Under the pieces are notes generated by a model. The model saw nothing but the letters and a program-made list of their open reading frames with translations, made no database searches and was not told the DNA's origin. From Planctomycetota bacterium (lineage in GTDB: Bacteria > Planctomycetota > Planctomycetia > Pirellulales > Pirellulaceae): a DNA stretch of 62,499 bases. The stretch spans positions 1-62,499 of the forward strand of contig VGZA01000035.1 in NCBI GenBank assembly GCA_016872775.1, written 5' to 3'. Numbering within the stretch: the first letter of the stretch is position 1; each line of letters starts with the position of its first letter. Positions 9,578-19,189 of the stretch are shown here, piece by piece. The position numbers and the translations under genes are program-made.

Positions 9578-10556
9578 GCTCCATCCTCTCGAATCGTACA
9601 GGCTTTCCGATCGACCAGGCTTGCATCGCCAGTTCGGCAAGCTCGATCGGCAACTCACAATCCTGGCGTTGTGTCCCGGGGGAAGGCTCACGAACGACGG
9701 CCCGCTGAAACTCCTTCAGTTGCGTGGTCATCGTCGCGAGTTCTTCGTTGCTTCGGCGGGCGTTTGCCGAACCGCCCTGGAGCAGCAATTGCATTTGATC
9801 GTGGTCATCGGCATACGCAGCGCCCGCCGATCCGATCAGTGTGACACAGCGGTAGCCGCTTCCGGGCGGCAGAGCATTGGCGGTCGAGAGCAGCGCCATT
9901 CCCCGCAGGGGAAAGCCGAGGTGGATCTGCAGAAAATCGGGCGGGTCCGCAGCGGAGTTCGGCGGCGGCTGTCCCAGTACCGCGATGTCGAGCGGAACTG
10001 CGTCGAACAGCCAGCAGGCGGCATCGAGCAGGTCGGTAACCCGGTCCCAGATCGAACCGGGCGACTTGTCCCGCGGCCGCCAATCATGCATCCGCAGCAG
10101 CACGGGCTGGCCAAGCTGCCCGGTTCGAGCTGCCTGCTGAATTGCCTGGATCGAAGGACGGTAGCGGTCGAGGCCCCCAACCATGAATTGCCGCCGCTGT
10201 TGCTCGGCCAACGTCCGCAGGGAAGCCGCTGCTCGCGACGCCATGGCACAGGGCGATTGCACGAGCAGATGTTTTCCCGCCTCCAAGGCACGACGGACCA
10301 GTTGTTCGCGATCGCCGCGCGGGCTATTGACGAGTACCGCGTCGACCGATTCAGGTGCGGAGTCAAGCAACTGCGGCAACGAGCTGAACCGCAGTGAAGT
10401 CCCGAATTGGGCGCCTTGCCGATCGCCGAGTGTCGAATCACGATGCACGATCGCGTCCACCGACATTCCACTCAGCCAACCCAGCGCGCGATGACAGAGT
10501 TCCGCTTCGTCGTCGCGGAAGTCCACCAGCGCTAATCGCAATTTCTCTTGTAACAT
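9540..10556 (-). CDS. Divergent Gfo/Idh/MocA-like protein without the EKP lysine
   Basis: A 338-residue paralogue of the next gene, overlapping it by 38 bp. It keeps the overall two-domain layout (LRLALVDFRDDEAELCHRAL, then AVLVNSPRGDREQLVRRALE and ALLSTANALPPGSGYRCVTL). At the place of the family EKP motif it reads HLLVQSPCAMA, so the conserved lysine is replaced by serine, and the glycine-rich dinucleotide loop is also missing. It may therefore be a non-catalytic partner of the intact neighbour, or may use a different mechanism. It follows the DUF1501 gene by 22 bp on the same strand and may belong to the end of that operon. Confidence 0.75.
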   Translation of the reverse strand: MLQEKLRLALVDFRDDEAELCHRALGWLSGMSVDAIVHRDSTLGDRQGAQFGTSLRFSSLPQLLDSAPESVDAVLVNSPRGDREQLVRRALEAGKHLLVQSPCAMASRAAASLRTLAEQQRRQFMVGGLDRYRPSIQAIQQAARTGQLGQPVLLRMHDWRPRDKSPGSIWDRVTDLLDAACWLFDAVPLDIAVLGQPPPNSAADPPDFLQIHLGFPLRGMALLSTANALPPGSGYRCVTLIGSAGAAYADDHDQMQLLLQGGSANARRSNEELATMTTQLKEFQRAVVREPSPGTQRQDCELPIELAELAMQAWSIGKPVRFERMEHGSRNNADPTVV

Positions 10557-10578
10557 CGCGACTCCCCCATCGCGGGGT

Positions 10579-12018
10579 TCAAGCGAGTATCTTGGTTACC
10601 ACGTTACCGGCAATATCTGTGAGCCGGAAATCACGTCCCTGACTGCGGAAGATAAAACGTTCATGATCGATCCCCAGGCAGTGCAGGATCGTCGCCTGCA
10701 GGTCGTGCACATGGACGGAATCTTCGACGACATTGTACGAGAAATCGTCGGTCTTCCCCAAGGTGAGCCCGCCTCGAATTCCGCCTCCGGCCAGCCAGAT
10801 CGAAAAGCAACGCGGATGGTGGTCTCGACCGTAATCTTCGCGCTCGATCGAACCCTGACAGAAGACGGTACGTCCAAATTCTCCGGCCCAGATCACCATT
10901 GTGTCCTGCAGCAGGCCGCGCTGTTTGAGATCGGCAACCAGTCCGGCGGACGCCTGGTCGACCTGACGGCATTTCCTCGGTAACTTGCTGTTGATCTGTT
11001 GATGGTGATCCCAGCCACGGTGGTAAAGTTGTACAAAACGGACGTTACGTTCGATCATGCGCCGAGCCAGCAAGCAGTTGGCGGCGAAGGTCCCCGGCTG
11101 TCGCGCGTCATCTCCATACAATTCAAACGTATGCTCCGGCTCGCTGGCGACATCGGTCAGTTCGGGGACGGACTGCTGCATGCGGAAAGCCAGTTCGAAC
11201 TGGTCGATGCGATTTTCGATCTCGGCCGTCGGTAGCTTCTCCTGATGGAGTCGATTGAGCCGTTTTACATCGTCGAGCCATTGACGTCGTGTCGCTCGAT
11301 CGAATCCCGGGGGGTCGTTAAGGAACAGAATGGGATCCGTACCGCTGCGCAGTTTTACGCCTTGATGCCTGGGCGGAAGGAATCCCGGGCCCCAAAGTCG
11401 CCCGTTCAGCGGTTGATCGCCCGCTTCTCCGCCGGAGATCATGACTAGAAACGTCGGCAGATTGTCGTTTTCACCGCCGAGTCCGTACGAGAGCCAGGAA
11501 CCGAGGCTGGGACGTCCCGGCTGCTGGCTGCCGGTCAGCAGAAACGTGATCGCCGGATCATGGTTGATCGCTTCGGTGTGCAGCGAGCGAACCACACAAA
11601 GATCGTCGGCGACTTGAGCGGTATGCGGCAGCAACTCGCTGAGCTCCAGGCCGGCATCCCCATAGCGCCGGAACGCAAAGGGGGAGGCGGTAATAGGATG
11701 CGAAGTTTGCTGGCTGGTCATCGTTGTCAGTCGTTGCCCTTGGCGGACGCTGTCCGGCAACTCTTGGCCATGCAGTTCACGGAGTGCCGGTTTCGCATCC
11801 AGCAGATCGATCTGGGAAGGCGCGCCCGATTGACAGAGCAGGATGACTCGCCGGGCCCGCGGACGAAAGTGGGGCAAGTCGTGGGCTTGGGCCGACGTCG
11901 ACTGCAGTAGCGCTCCGAGTGCGGCCAATCCCAGACCGCGACTGGTTTCGCTGAGAAATTGGCGTCGCTCCGCAAAGCGAAGCATGTCGATGCGATGGCG
12001 TGGTGAATCAATCGACAT
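10579..12018 (-). CDS. DUF1501 protein, exported, sulfatase/alkaline-phosphatase-like fold
   Basis: A 479-residue DUF1501 protein of the type that nearly always accompanies DUF1549/DUF1553 proteins in planctomycetes. The N-terminus has an RRQFLSETSRGLGLAALGAL segment resembling a Tat signal, although the second pair is imperfect. Core family features are VILLCQSGAPSQIDLLDAKP, the ARRMIERNVRFVQLYHRGWDHH metal-site-like block and VIWAGEFGRTVF near the C-terminus. The family resembles alkaline-phosphatase-superfamily enzymes, but no activity is established. It overlaps the upstream DUF1549/DUF1553 gene by 11 bp, so the pair is co-translated. Expected location is the periplasm or the cell envelope. 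Confidence 0.9.
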   Translation of the reverse strand: MSIDSPRHRIDMLRFAERRQFLSETSRGLGLAALGALLQSTSAQAHDLPHFRPRARRVILLCQSGAPSQIDLLDAKPALRELHGQELPDSVRQGQRLTTMTSQQTSHPITASPFAFRRYGDAGLELSELLPHTAQVADDLCVVRSLHTEAINHDPAITFLLTGSQQPGRPSLGSWLSYGLGGENDNLPTFLVMISGGEAGDQPLNGRLWGPGFLPPRHQGVKLRSGTDPILFLNDPPGFDRATRRQWLDDVKRLNRLHQEKLPTAEIENRIDQFELAFRMQQSVPELTDVASEPEHTFELYGDDARQPGTFAANCLLARRMIERNVRFVQLYHRGWDHHQQINSKLPRKCRQVDQASAGLVADLKQRGLLQDTMVIWAGEFGRTVFCQGSIEREDYGRDHHPRCFSIWLAGGGIRGGLTLGKTDDFSYNVVEDSVHVHDLQATILHCLGIDHERFIFRSQGRDFRLTDIAGNVVTKILA

Positions 12019-14983
12019 GGATCGCCTCGTCGAGTGCCAGGATCGATGCGACGACCGCGGTCAGGGCCGCGGTATCCTCCAGGCGGTCGTTCCGCCATCG
12101 CGGGGCTTCCCCTACGGACAACAATGTGCGTGCCGCATCGGGGCGATCGCGAAACGTGCCGGCGTGCCGCTGCCATGCCGCGATCAACACGTCCAGCTCT
12201 GCCTTATCTGGCGACCGCCCCAGGATTCGCAGGAACGCCTCCGCCAGAATTCGCCCGGCCAGGTCGCTTTCCAGCGCAACCCGGTGCCGCGACGGTCCGG
12301 TCGATCGAACGGAGCGAATGACAGGCGGGCCAGCGCTGGCGGCCGGTTCCCGTTGCGCCAAGAGTGTTTCGGCCAAGTACCGGGCCGCTTCCAGGTAGGT
12401 TGGATCATTCATCAGCGCCAGCGCCTGCAGCGGAGTATCGGTCGGTGATCGCACGAGGGTACAGACCTCGCGATCGGGAGCGTCCCAGATGGCGAGCGAT
12501 ACTGGCGGCACCGATCGCTTCCAGAAGGTATAGACAGATCGGCGCGCGAGATCGGCGCCGTGGCTTTGATGGTACGTCTGGGCGGTGAAGTTCTGCGTGT
12601 CGTAAGCCACTTCTTCCCACAGGCCGGGCGGCTGGTAGGGGAGTACGCTGGGTCCTCCGATCGTGTTTACCAGGAGTCCGCTGGCCGCCAGCGCCTGGTC
12701 GCGGATCATTTCCGCCGCCAACCGCAGTCGCGGGCCGCGCGACAGCCAGCGATTATCGGGATCGTGCTCGAAGCTGGGCGCGAAATCACTTGCCTGCAGG
12801 AAGGTTGAGGACAGCAGCATCTGTCGCTGCAGGCGCTTCAACGATCCGTTGGAAGCGCGAGAACGATCGAACAGATCGCTTGCCAGCCAATCCAATAAGT
12901 CCGGGTTGGAAGGAGGTGCGCCGCGCGTTCCGAAGTCGTCGGGCGTCGCGACGAGACCTCGGCCGAAATGCAATTGCCAGAGCCGATTCACCATCACACG
13001 GCCTGCCAGGGGATTGTCGGCCGAACCGAGCCAGCGGGCCAGTTCCAAACGGCTCGCCGGGCGCGCCCCGCTGCGATTCAGTACTTCCGGCAGGCCCAGT
13101 TGTACCGTTTCACCAGGTTGGTCGAACAAGCCGCGGAGCAGCACGCGTGTCTCGCGCGGCGAGCCCAGTTCGCGCATAACCATCGTGGTCGGCGCCTCCT
13201 GCTCCAGCTGCCGCCGATCCCGCACCGCGTCGCGCCAAGCGCGGTCGATGCGCGGGAACTGCGCGTCGCTCATTTCCAGGTAGCGCCGTCGCACCAGCCG
13301 TCGCTGTGCTTCCGTGCGTCGCTCACGGTCGGTTGTAAGAATCGCGCGTAATGGATCCCGTCCCGTGAACAGTTCGCATTCTTCCTCCGAGAGCTGTCTG
13401 CCGAAGATCCGCACGTCGTCCAACAAGCCCCTCAGTCCATCCCGTTCCGGTGCGCCTCCGATCCACAGCGGTTCCTTGACCACGAGTGGTCCGACGAAAT
13501 CGGCGCGCCGAACTTCATTCGTGCGACGCTCACCGTTGACGTACCAGCTCACTCCGGACGCTGTTCCCGATCCATCCATGGTCACGACAAGGCTGTACCA
13601 CCGATTCGCCTCCAAGGCCCCCTCGGCGGTGACTTCCATCGCCGTCACGACATTGCCGTCCTGGACCCAGCGCAGCCCGAGCTGTCGGTCGCGCAGGAAT
13701 AAACGGATACCTTGCTCGTTGCGCTGCGAGTCGGTTCGCTGCAGAAGCTGGCAATCGTCAAGCGAGGTTGGAAAGAACCTGATGACGATTGTGAGCGGAT
13801 CAAGCGATCGCCAGGCTGGAAACTCGTCGATCTGAATCCCGGTTTCTCCCGTCAGCACCAGCGCCTGGCCATCGGTTCCCGGTGCGAGTTCCGCCTCCGT
13901 ATTGACCCGAGCGTTCCATTCCGGGTGCTGAACGTCGATCAGGCGATTGCCTTGCAGCTCCTCCATTGTGAGCTGCAGCGTTGCATCCTGCGGCAGAGGG
14001 GTCCGAAGTTCACGGGAGCCGACGAGTTGCTGTTCCCACTCGATTTGCTGCGGATCGTCGGCGTTGAGTCGAGCCGTGATCAAACGCTCCAGCTCCGGAA
14101 TCGCGCGATCCAATTCGGCCATCCGCAGTTGCTGCAGCATCGTCGGCGCTTTGAGCAGCGGCACCGCGTTGCCCCGCTGCCCGTCCAGTCCTCGTTCATC
14201 GACGTTGTTGAAGTACGCGAAGAAACTGTAGAACTCCCGCTGGCGGAGCGGATCATGCTTGTGGTCGTGACAGCGAGCGCATTGCAACGTCAAGCCCAGC
14301 CACACGGTGGCCGTGGTGGTCGTGCGATCCGCGACATATTCGAGCCGATATTCCTCGTCGATAGCTCCGTTCTCAAAATTCACCATGTGGTTACGATTGA
14401 AACCGGTGGCGATCTGCTGGTCGAGCGTCGGATGGGGGAGCAGGTCGCCCGCCAGCTGCTCGACCGTGAAATCGTGATACGGCAGGTCGCGGTTCCAGGC
14501 GTCAATGACCCAGTCGCGCCAGCGCCACATATCGCGGTGCGTATCGGCGTGGTAACCGTGCGTGTCGGCATATCGAGCCAGATCGAGCCAGTGGGCTGCC
14601 ATCCGCTCGCCATGGCGAGGCGATGCGAAGTAGCGATCTACGATCCGCTCCAGGGCATCCGGTTGCTGGCCATCGAGCAGTTCCGCGACTTCGTCAGGAT
14701 CGGGTGGCAAGCCTCGAATGGCGTAACTCAACCGGCGCAACGCCAACCATGGTTTGGCGGCGGGTGGTCGTGGAATCTGCCGCTGCTCGCGGTGCGCCTG
14801 CACAAATCGATCGAGCGGGTGTTTTGGCCAGGCTGGATCGTGCACGGCCGGTGACGGAGATCGCCTTGGCGGCTGAAACGCCCAGTGGTCGGCCGGTTCG
14901 TCAGCGCATGCGGCCGGCGACAAGGCGACGGACACGAGTGCCGTAAAGAGTCCCGCCGTAAGGCGTGACAGAACCAGCGTCAT
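12008..14983 (-). CDS. Secreted DUF1549-LamG-DUF1553 protein with CxxCH
   Basis: A 991-residue exported protein. The ATG at 14983 gives a clean signal peptide (LTAGLFTALVSVALSPAACADE); the longer upstream extension is basic and was rejected. DUF1549 occupies about residues 55-270 and holds one heme-type motif, CARCH, at 235-239. A LamG/concanavalin-like insertion follows at about 360-570 (QALVLTGETGIQIDEF; WYSLVVTMDGSG; WIGGAPERDGLRGLLDDVRI). DUF1553 fills the C-terminal part, with NPLAGRVMVNRLWQLHFGRGLV and NPDLLDWLASDLF. Such proteins are thought to act at the planctomycete envelope, possibly with heme, but their function is unproven. It is coupled to the DUF1501 gene downstream. Confidence 0.9.
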   Translation of the reverse strand: MTLVLSRLTAGLFTALVSVALSPAACADEPADHWAFQPPRRSPSPAVHDPAWPKHPLDRFVQAHREQRQIPRPPAAKPWLALRRLSYAIRGLPPDPDEVAELLDGQQPDALERIVDRYFASPRHGERMAAHWLDLARYADTHGYHADTHRDMWRWRDWVIDAWNRDLPYHDFTVEQLAGDLLPHPTLDQQIATGFNRNHMVNFENGAIDEEYRLEYVADRTTTTATVWLGLTLQCARCHDHKHDPLRQREFYSFFAYFNNVDERGLDGQRGNAVPLLKAPTMLQQLRMAELDRAIPELERLITARLNADDPQQIEWEQQLVGSRELRTPLPQDATLQLTMEELQGNRLIDVQHPEWNARVNTEAELAPGTDGQALVLTGETGIQIDEFPAWRSLDPLTIVIRFFPTSLDDCQLLQRTDSQRNEQGIRLFLRDRQLGLRWVQDGNVVTAMEVTAEGALEANRWYSLVVTMDGSGTASGVSWYVNGERRTNEVRRADFVGPLVVKEPLWIGGAPERDGLRGLLDDVRIFGRQLSEEECELFTGRDPLRAILTTDRERRTEAQRRLVRRRYLEMSDAQFPRIDRAWRDAVRDRRQLEQEAPTTMVMRELGSPRETRVLLRGLFDQPGETVQLGLPEVLNRSGARPASRLELARWLGSADNPLAGRVMVNRLWQLHFGRGLVATPDDFGTRGAPPSNPDLLDWLASDLFDRSRASNGSLKRLQRQMLLSSTFLQASDFAPSFEHDPDNRWLSRGPRLRLAAEMIRDQALAASGLLVNTIGGPSVLPYQPPGLWEEVAYDTQNFTAQTYHQSHGADLARRSVYTFWKRSVPPVSLAIWDAPDREVCTLVRSPTDTPLQALALMNDPTYLEAARYLAETLLAQREPAASAGPPVIRSVRSTGPSRHRVALESDLAGRILAEAFLRILGRSPDKAELDVLIAAWQRHAGTFRDRPDAARTLLSVGEAPRWRNDRLEDTAALTAVVASILALDEAIHVD

Positions 14984-15095
14984 CCCAGAGGCTCCAAAAC
15001 GGGAGGGCGACCCGCCGGTTCCGCGCGGGACAACATGCCCTCGTACGCGAGTCAGCCGGAAACGGGCGGCCAAGCTCATTACACCATGATGGCGC

Positions 15096-15120
15096 AGCCC
15101 CGTCCAGAAATGGCGGGGCT
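15096..15120 (-). terminator. Hairpin with GAAA loop after the DUF1552 gene
   Basis: A GC-rich stem (15096-15106 with 15111-15120, one bulged base) closes on a GAAA loop, 42 bp past the DUF1552 stop on the minus strand. There is no T-run after it, so it may be a partial terminator or an mRNA-stabilising hairpin separating the DUF1592/DUF1552 pair from the DUF1549/DUF1501 pair. Confidence 0.3.
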
Positions 15121-15161
15121 TGGGGTCGATTGTCGGATTCAAGTTGGTTTGAATGCCGGAA

Positions 15162-16529
15162 TTACCCGTGCAATCGTTCCAAGGGGCCGGTAGCGTCTCC
15201 GAACTCCCGCGTCGGCGAACCGGCCAGATCAAGCATCGACCGATAAAGGTTGGCCAGGGGCGTTTCCTTGGCGTACAGTTCGTGCCGACCGGTCGCAATG
15301 CGTCCTCCCGCTTTGCCGAACACGGCGATCGGCAGGTCGTCGTGATTGTGCCGGTTGCCGTCGCCTATTCCGCTTCCATAGACGATCATCGACTGATCGA
15401 GCAGACATCCGTGGGCGTCGGAGATATTGTCCAGCCGGTCGAGCAGGTGCGCCAGCAGGCTGACGTGGAAATGGTTGATCTTGCTGATCTTGGACTGTTT
15501 GGCCGCGTCGTTGCCATGGTGAGACAGGTCGTGGTGGCCTTCGGCAACATCAATTTCCTTGTAACTGCGATTATTTCCTTCATTGAGATACATGAAAGAA
15601 ATTACCCGCGTCGAATCGGTCTGGAACGCCAGCGCCATCAGATCGAACATGATCCGCACATGATCGGCGAAGACCGTCTGCATCCCGGCGGGGCGCGGAT
15701 AGTCGCCGGGGTTCGCCGGTTGACCGTCCTCCCGCGCGACACCGATTAAGCGCCGCTCGACGTCCCGCACCGCGTGCAGATACTCGTCCAGCTTGCGCTG
15801 ATCCTGGATTCCCAACCGGCGATGCAGCTGATTGGCGTCGTCACGGACAAAGTCCAGCACGCTTTTCCTGAGCCGCGTTCGACGGACTTTGGCCTCGTCC
15901 TGTTCCGAGGGAGTCCCTGTGCCAAACAGGCGATCGAAGACGGACGACGGATTGATCTCTTTTGCCACTGGAGTTGTCGGCGTACGCCAGGAGATATTCG
16001 ACGAGTACGCGCAACTGTATCCCGAATCGCAATTTCCCGATTGGGCGCTCGGTTCGGTACCGAGTTCCAGCGAGGCGAAACGCGTTCGGTCGCCGATCGA
16101 CTGCGCCAGCGCCTGATCGATCGAGATGCCGTTGGAAATATCCGCACCGTGGGTTTTCTTCGGGTGCGCGCTGGTTAGGAACGAAGCACAACTGCGGGCG
16201 TGGTCCCCCGGGCCGTCGCCCAGCGCCCGTCCGCCGTTCAGCGTCAAGCCGCTCAGAATCAGCATTTTTGATCGATATCGCGAAACAGGATCGAGGATCG
16301 GCCCGATCTCAAAATCGGCTCCTTCACCTTTCGGCGTCCAGTCGGGCATATGTTTCCCGTTAGGCACGCACAGAAAGGCCATGCGCAGCGGAGGCGTCGC
16401 CCCCGACGGCTGGGCGTTGGGGGTCGCAAAGGAGTGCGTGGGCAACATTGCCTCGAGGACCGGCAGCGCAACCGCGGTCCCCAGGCCGCGCAATACCGTT
16501 CGCCGCGAGATTCGAAATCGATCATTCAT
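15162..16529 (-). CDS. DUF1552 protein, exported (Tat-like signal)
   Basis: A 455-residue DUF1552 protein, the usual partner of DUF1592/DUF1585 proteins and a distant relative of DUF1501. The N-terminus ISRRTVLRGLGTAVALPVLE is a good twin-arginine-like signal, giving the ATG at 16529. Typical family blocks are MAFLCVPNGKHMPDWTPKG, ILSGLTLNGG, DHARSCASFLTSAHPKKT, MFDLMALAFQTDSTRVISFM, YKEIDVAEGHHDLSHH and the C-terminal LPIAVFGKAGG. Histidine-rich clusters (HHDLSHHG; NRHNHDDLP) could bind metal. The gene follows the DUF1592 gene by 65 bp on the same strand, so the two probably form a transcription unit. Function is not known for the family. Confidence 0.9.
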   Translation of the reverse strand: MNDRFRISRRTVLRGLGTAVALPVLEAMLPTHSFATPNAQPSGATPPLRMAFLCVPNGKHMPDWTPKGEGADFEIGPILDPVSRYRSKMLILSGLTLNGGRALGDGPGDHARSCASFLTSAHPKKTHGADISNGISIDQALAQSIGDRTRFASLELGTEPSAQSGNCDSGYSCAYSSNISWRTPTTPVAKEINPSSVFDRLFGTGTPSEQDEAKVRRTRLRKSVLDFVRDDANQLHRRLGIQDQRKLDEYLHAVRDVERRLIGVAREDGQPANPGDYPRPAGMQTVFADHVRIMFDLMALAFQTDSTRVISFMYLNEGNNRSYKEIDVAEGHHDLSHHGNDAAKQSKISKINHFHVSLLAHLLDRLDNISDAHGCLLDQSMIVYGSGIGDGNRHNHDDLPIAVFGKAGGRIATGRHELYAKETPLANLYRSMLDLAGSPTREFGDATGPLERLHG

Positions 16530-16594
16530 TCTCAAGTCTCCATGGGAGCTGGATTCTATTGTCCGGTCTACGGCGCGATGAGGCAACAGTCTAT

Positions 16595-18988
16595 TTACGG
16601 GTTGCCGGGGGCGGCGCCTCGCTTCTGGAACGGTTCGCTGGCCACAATCAACTGGACCAGTCGCACCAGGCGATCGTCGTGCTCCGACAGGCCTTTCAAT
16701 ATCTTATCGACCGCGCACTGATCGTAGTACTCCAAACCTCGGCCCAGTGCGAAAGTCAGCATTTTCTCAGTAAAACAACGGACAAACGCCTCCCGTTGCT
16801 GCTCGGCCAGCCAGTTTACCATGGCGTTCCAGCCTGCCAGGCTTTCCCCACCCGGGAGCGTCACGGAGCTGTCGATCGGGAAATTTCCATCACGATCGCG
16901 CCATTTGCCGATCGGATCGAAGTTTTCGAAGGCGAACCCCAGAGCGTCCATGCGCTCGTGGCAGACGGCGCAATTCGGATTCTCGCGGTGCTGCTGCATG
17001 CGCTCGCGCAAACTGCCCTTCTGCTGAGCTTGCTCGCCGTCCATCAATTCAGGCACATTGGGCGGCGGTGCCGGAGGTGCTTCCCCCAAAAGGTTCTCCA
17101 TGACCCATTTGCCTCGCTTGACCGGCGACGTGCGCGTCGGGTTTGAAGTCAGGGTAAGGATCGAGGCTTGCGTTAATAGCCCTCGACGGTTGGTCCCCTG
17201 GAGTGATACCTTGCGCAGGTCCGGCCCCGCGACGCCAGGGACGCCATAAAGTCGCGCCAGCGGTTCGTTGAGGTAAGTAAAATCGGCGGTCAGAAATTCA
17301 CGAATCGGGCGGTCCTCTGCCAGCATTTCCGCGAAAAACCTCTGCGTCTCCTGTTTCATCGCCAGGCGAAGTTCAGGAACAAACTCGGGAAACCGAGCCG
17401 GATCCGGATTGAGATTGTCGAGTAATCGCAGGTTCAGCCACTGGGAAGCAAAATTATCGACCAGAGCGCGCGATTTGGGATCGCGGATCATTCTTGCGAC
17501 TTGCCGTTCCAGCTCGCCCTCTTTCGTCAATTTCTCTTCCCAGGCCAATTGGAACAGCTCCTCGTCCGGCAGCGAACTCCAAAGGAAGTAGGAGAGCCTC
17601 GTTGCGATTTCGAATTCGTTGAGTTGTCGCGATTTCTCCCTGGCCGGCGGATCGCCTTCAACTCGGAACAGGAAATGAGGCGATGCCAGCACCGCCTGCA
17701 ATGCCAGGTGGATTCCACCTTCAAAGGTCTGACCCTCCTCTTGCGCGACCCGAGTGAGATCGACGAGTCGCTTCAGTTCCTGCGCGGTTGCCGGTCGACG
17801 AAACGCGCGATTGGCGAATCGCTTCAGGATCTTCTCCGCGGCCTCCGCCACGTTTGATTCTTCGCCCGGCATGTCGATGAAAACGCGGCGATGGGTTTCC
17901 GGTAAATCGGTGGTCGACGACGGCAACGGGCCGCGGATCTCAAGCTGAAACACGATCAGATTGCGATCGCGCTCCTTGGCATTCTCGGCGTCCGGCTTGT
18001 AATAGTCGTTTAGAAACGCGGCGCCGATACGGTGCATGCCAGCGCCGATTTCGGCCGTCGCCGGATGCATGGTCGGCCGATTGCGCTGCGTGCGGACTTC
18101 CGCCACACGCAGTTCCTGGTCGTCGACTCGAATTGCCATTTTGACTTTTTCGGGTCCCGCTTGATCGCCCGCCGCAAGAATGCGTATTTCGTATCGCCCC
18201 GCTTCAGGCAACTCGACCGGCAACCAGAGCGTGCCGTTGGACGCCAGGGTGCGCGGGCCGTTTCCGGATCGGCTGGAACCATCGTCCGCCTGTAACTGCT
18301 CGCCTGAGGCAAGCTTGCGCAGCCGTAAACTCGGTACGACCAACGCCCGATCCAGGATCGATTCCGCCGCCGCGAGGTACTTCTCCATCAGAATCGGCGA
18401 CATCGACAGTACGTCGCCGATGTTGTCGAATCCGTATCCGACATCGTCCGCCGGGAAGTCGTCGACCGGTTGATAGTCGATCCCCACCAGATCACGAATC
18501 GTGTTGCGGTACTCGTTGCGATTCAACCGCCGTAATGTCACGCGCCCAGGGTTGACTTCCCCCGTGCAATCGATTTGATTCAATGCCGTGTCCAACCATT
18601 GGACCAGCGATTCGTACTCCGCGCTCGACGGTCGAGGAACCTCCTTGTTATCCAGAGGTGGCATCGCCTGAGCTCGCAGGTGAGCCAGTACCTTGAGCCA
18701 CGGGCCACGGGCCTCCAGGATCGCGTCGCGGTCGCCGAATCTCTCCAGGTTCAAGTCGGCCTCCGCGTTGCCCGCACCATGACAACCGAAACAGTACTTT
18801 GCCAGCAACGGCCGAGCCTGTTCCGTAAACGGTGCGCTGCGGGCCGCATCCGGTTCGTCCGCGAGAAGCAGATCAGCGCTTGCCAGACCCAGCGATATTC
18901 CGAGCGTCGCCGCAAGCGAAATTCCAACTGTCCGATGGATGACGAAAGTCAACAGCCGATGGAACTGCCACGCCAGCACAGGTCGCAT
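16595..18988 (-). CDS. Secreted multi-domain c-type-cytochrome-like protein (DUF1587/1592/1588/1585)
   Basis: A 797-residue planctomycete protein with two heme-binding-type motifs: CFGCH at about 66-70 in the N-terminal PSCyt1-like domain and CAVCH near residue 715. Between them lie RRLNRNEYRNTIRDLVGIDY (DUF1587 start), EIRILAAGDQAGPEKVKMAI (a carbohydrate-binding-like insert), ATRLSYFLWSSLPDEELF (DUF1592), DFTYLNEPLARLYGVPG and RRGLLTQASILTLTSNPT (DUF1588). The C-terminal DUF1585 includes MLTFALGRGLEYYDQCAVD. The ATG at 18988 begins a long basic N-region and a hydrophobic helix (VGISLAATLGISLGLASA). It heads the minus-strand block with the DUF1552 gene. A heme-dependent envelope role is plausible but unproven. 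Confidence 0.92.
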   Translation of the reverse strand: MRPVLAWQFHRLLTFVIHRTVGISLAATLGISLGLASADLLLADEPDAARSAPFTEQARPLLAKYCFGCHGAGNAEADLNLERFGDRDAILEARGPWLKVLAHLRAQAMPPLDNKEVPRPSSAEYESLVQWLDTALNQIDCTGEVNPGRVTLRRLNRNEYRNTIRDLVGIDYQPVDDFPADDVGYGFDNIGDVLSMSPILMEKYLAAAESILDRALVVPSLRLRKLASGEQLQADDGSSRSGNGPRTLASNGTLWLPVELPEAGRYEIRILAAGDQAGPEKVKMAIRVDDQELRVAEVRTQRNRPTMHPATAEIGAGMHRIGAAFLNDYYKPDAENAKERDRNLIVFQLEIRGPLPSSTTDLPETHRRVFIDMPGEESNVAEAAEKILKRFANRAFRRPATAQELKRLVDLTRVAQEEGQTFEGGIHLALQAVLASPHFLFRVEGDPPAREKSRQLNEFEIATRLSYFLWSSLPDEELFQLAWEEKLTKEGELERQVARMIRDPKSRALVDNFASQWLNLRLLDNLNPDPARFPEFVPELRLAMKQETQRFFAEMLAEDRPIREFLTADFTYLNEPLARLYGVPGVAGPDLRKVSLQGTNRRGLLTQASILTLTSNPTRTSPVKRGKWVMENLLGEAPPAPPPNVPELMDGEQAQQKGSLRERMQQHRENPNCAVCHERMDALGFAFENFDPIGKWRDRDGNFPIDSSVTLPGGESLAGWNAMVNWLAEQQREAFVRCFTEKMLTFALGRGLEYYDQCAVDKILKGLSEHDDRLVRLVQLIVASEPFQKRGAAPGNP

Positions 18989-19189
18989 AAGGCATCCTGA
19001 AAGGGGAAAAACGGCGGAAACTGCTGCGAAACCCAAGGCGGGAACAGGATCAGGTTCGCGTGGCGGGAAGTACAAATCGGACGAAATGGGTCTCCGAGTG
19101 CCTCGACGCGGTTCAACGGTCCGCGAACAATGGTGTGACTAATTCTAACGTGCCGGGGTGGACGATGTCCAACGGGGAACGGCACCGCG

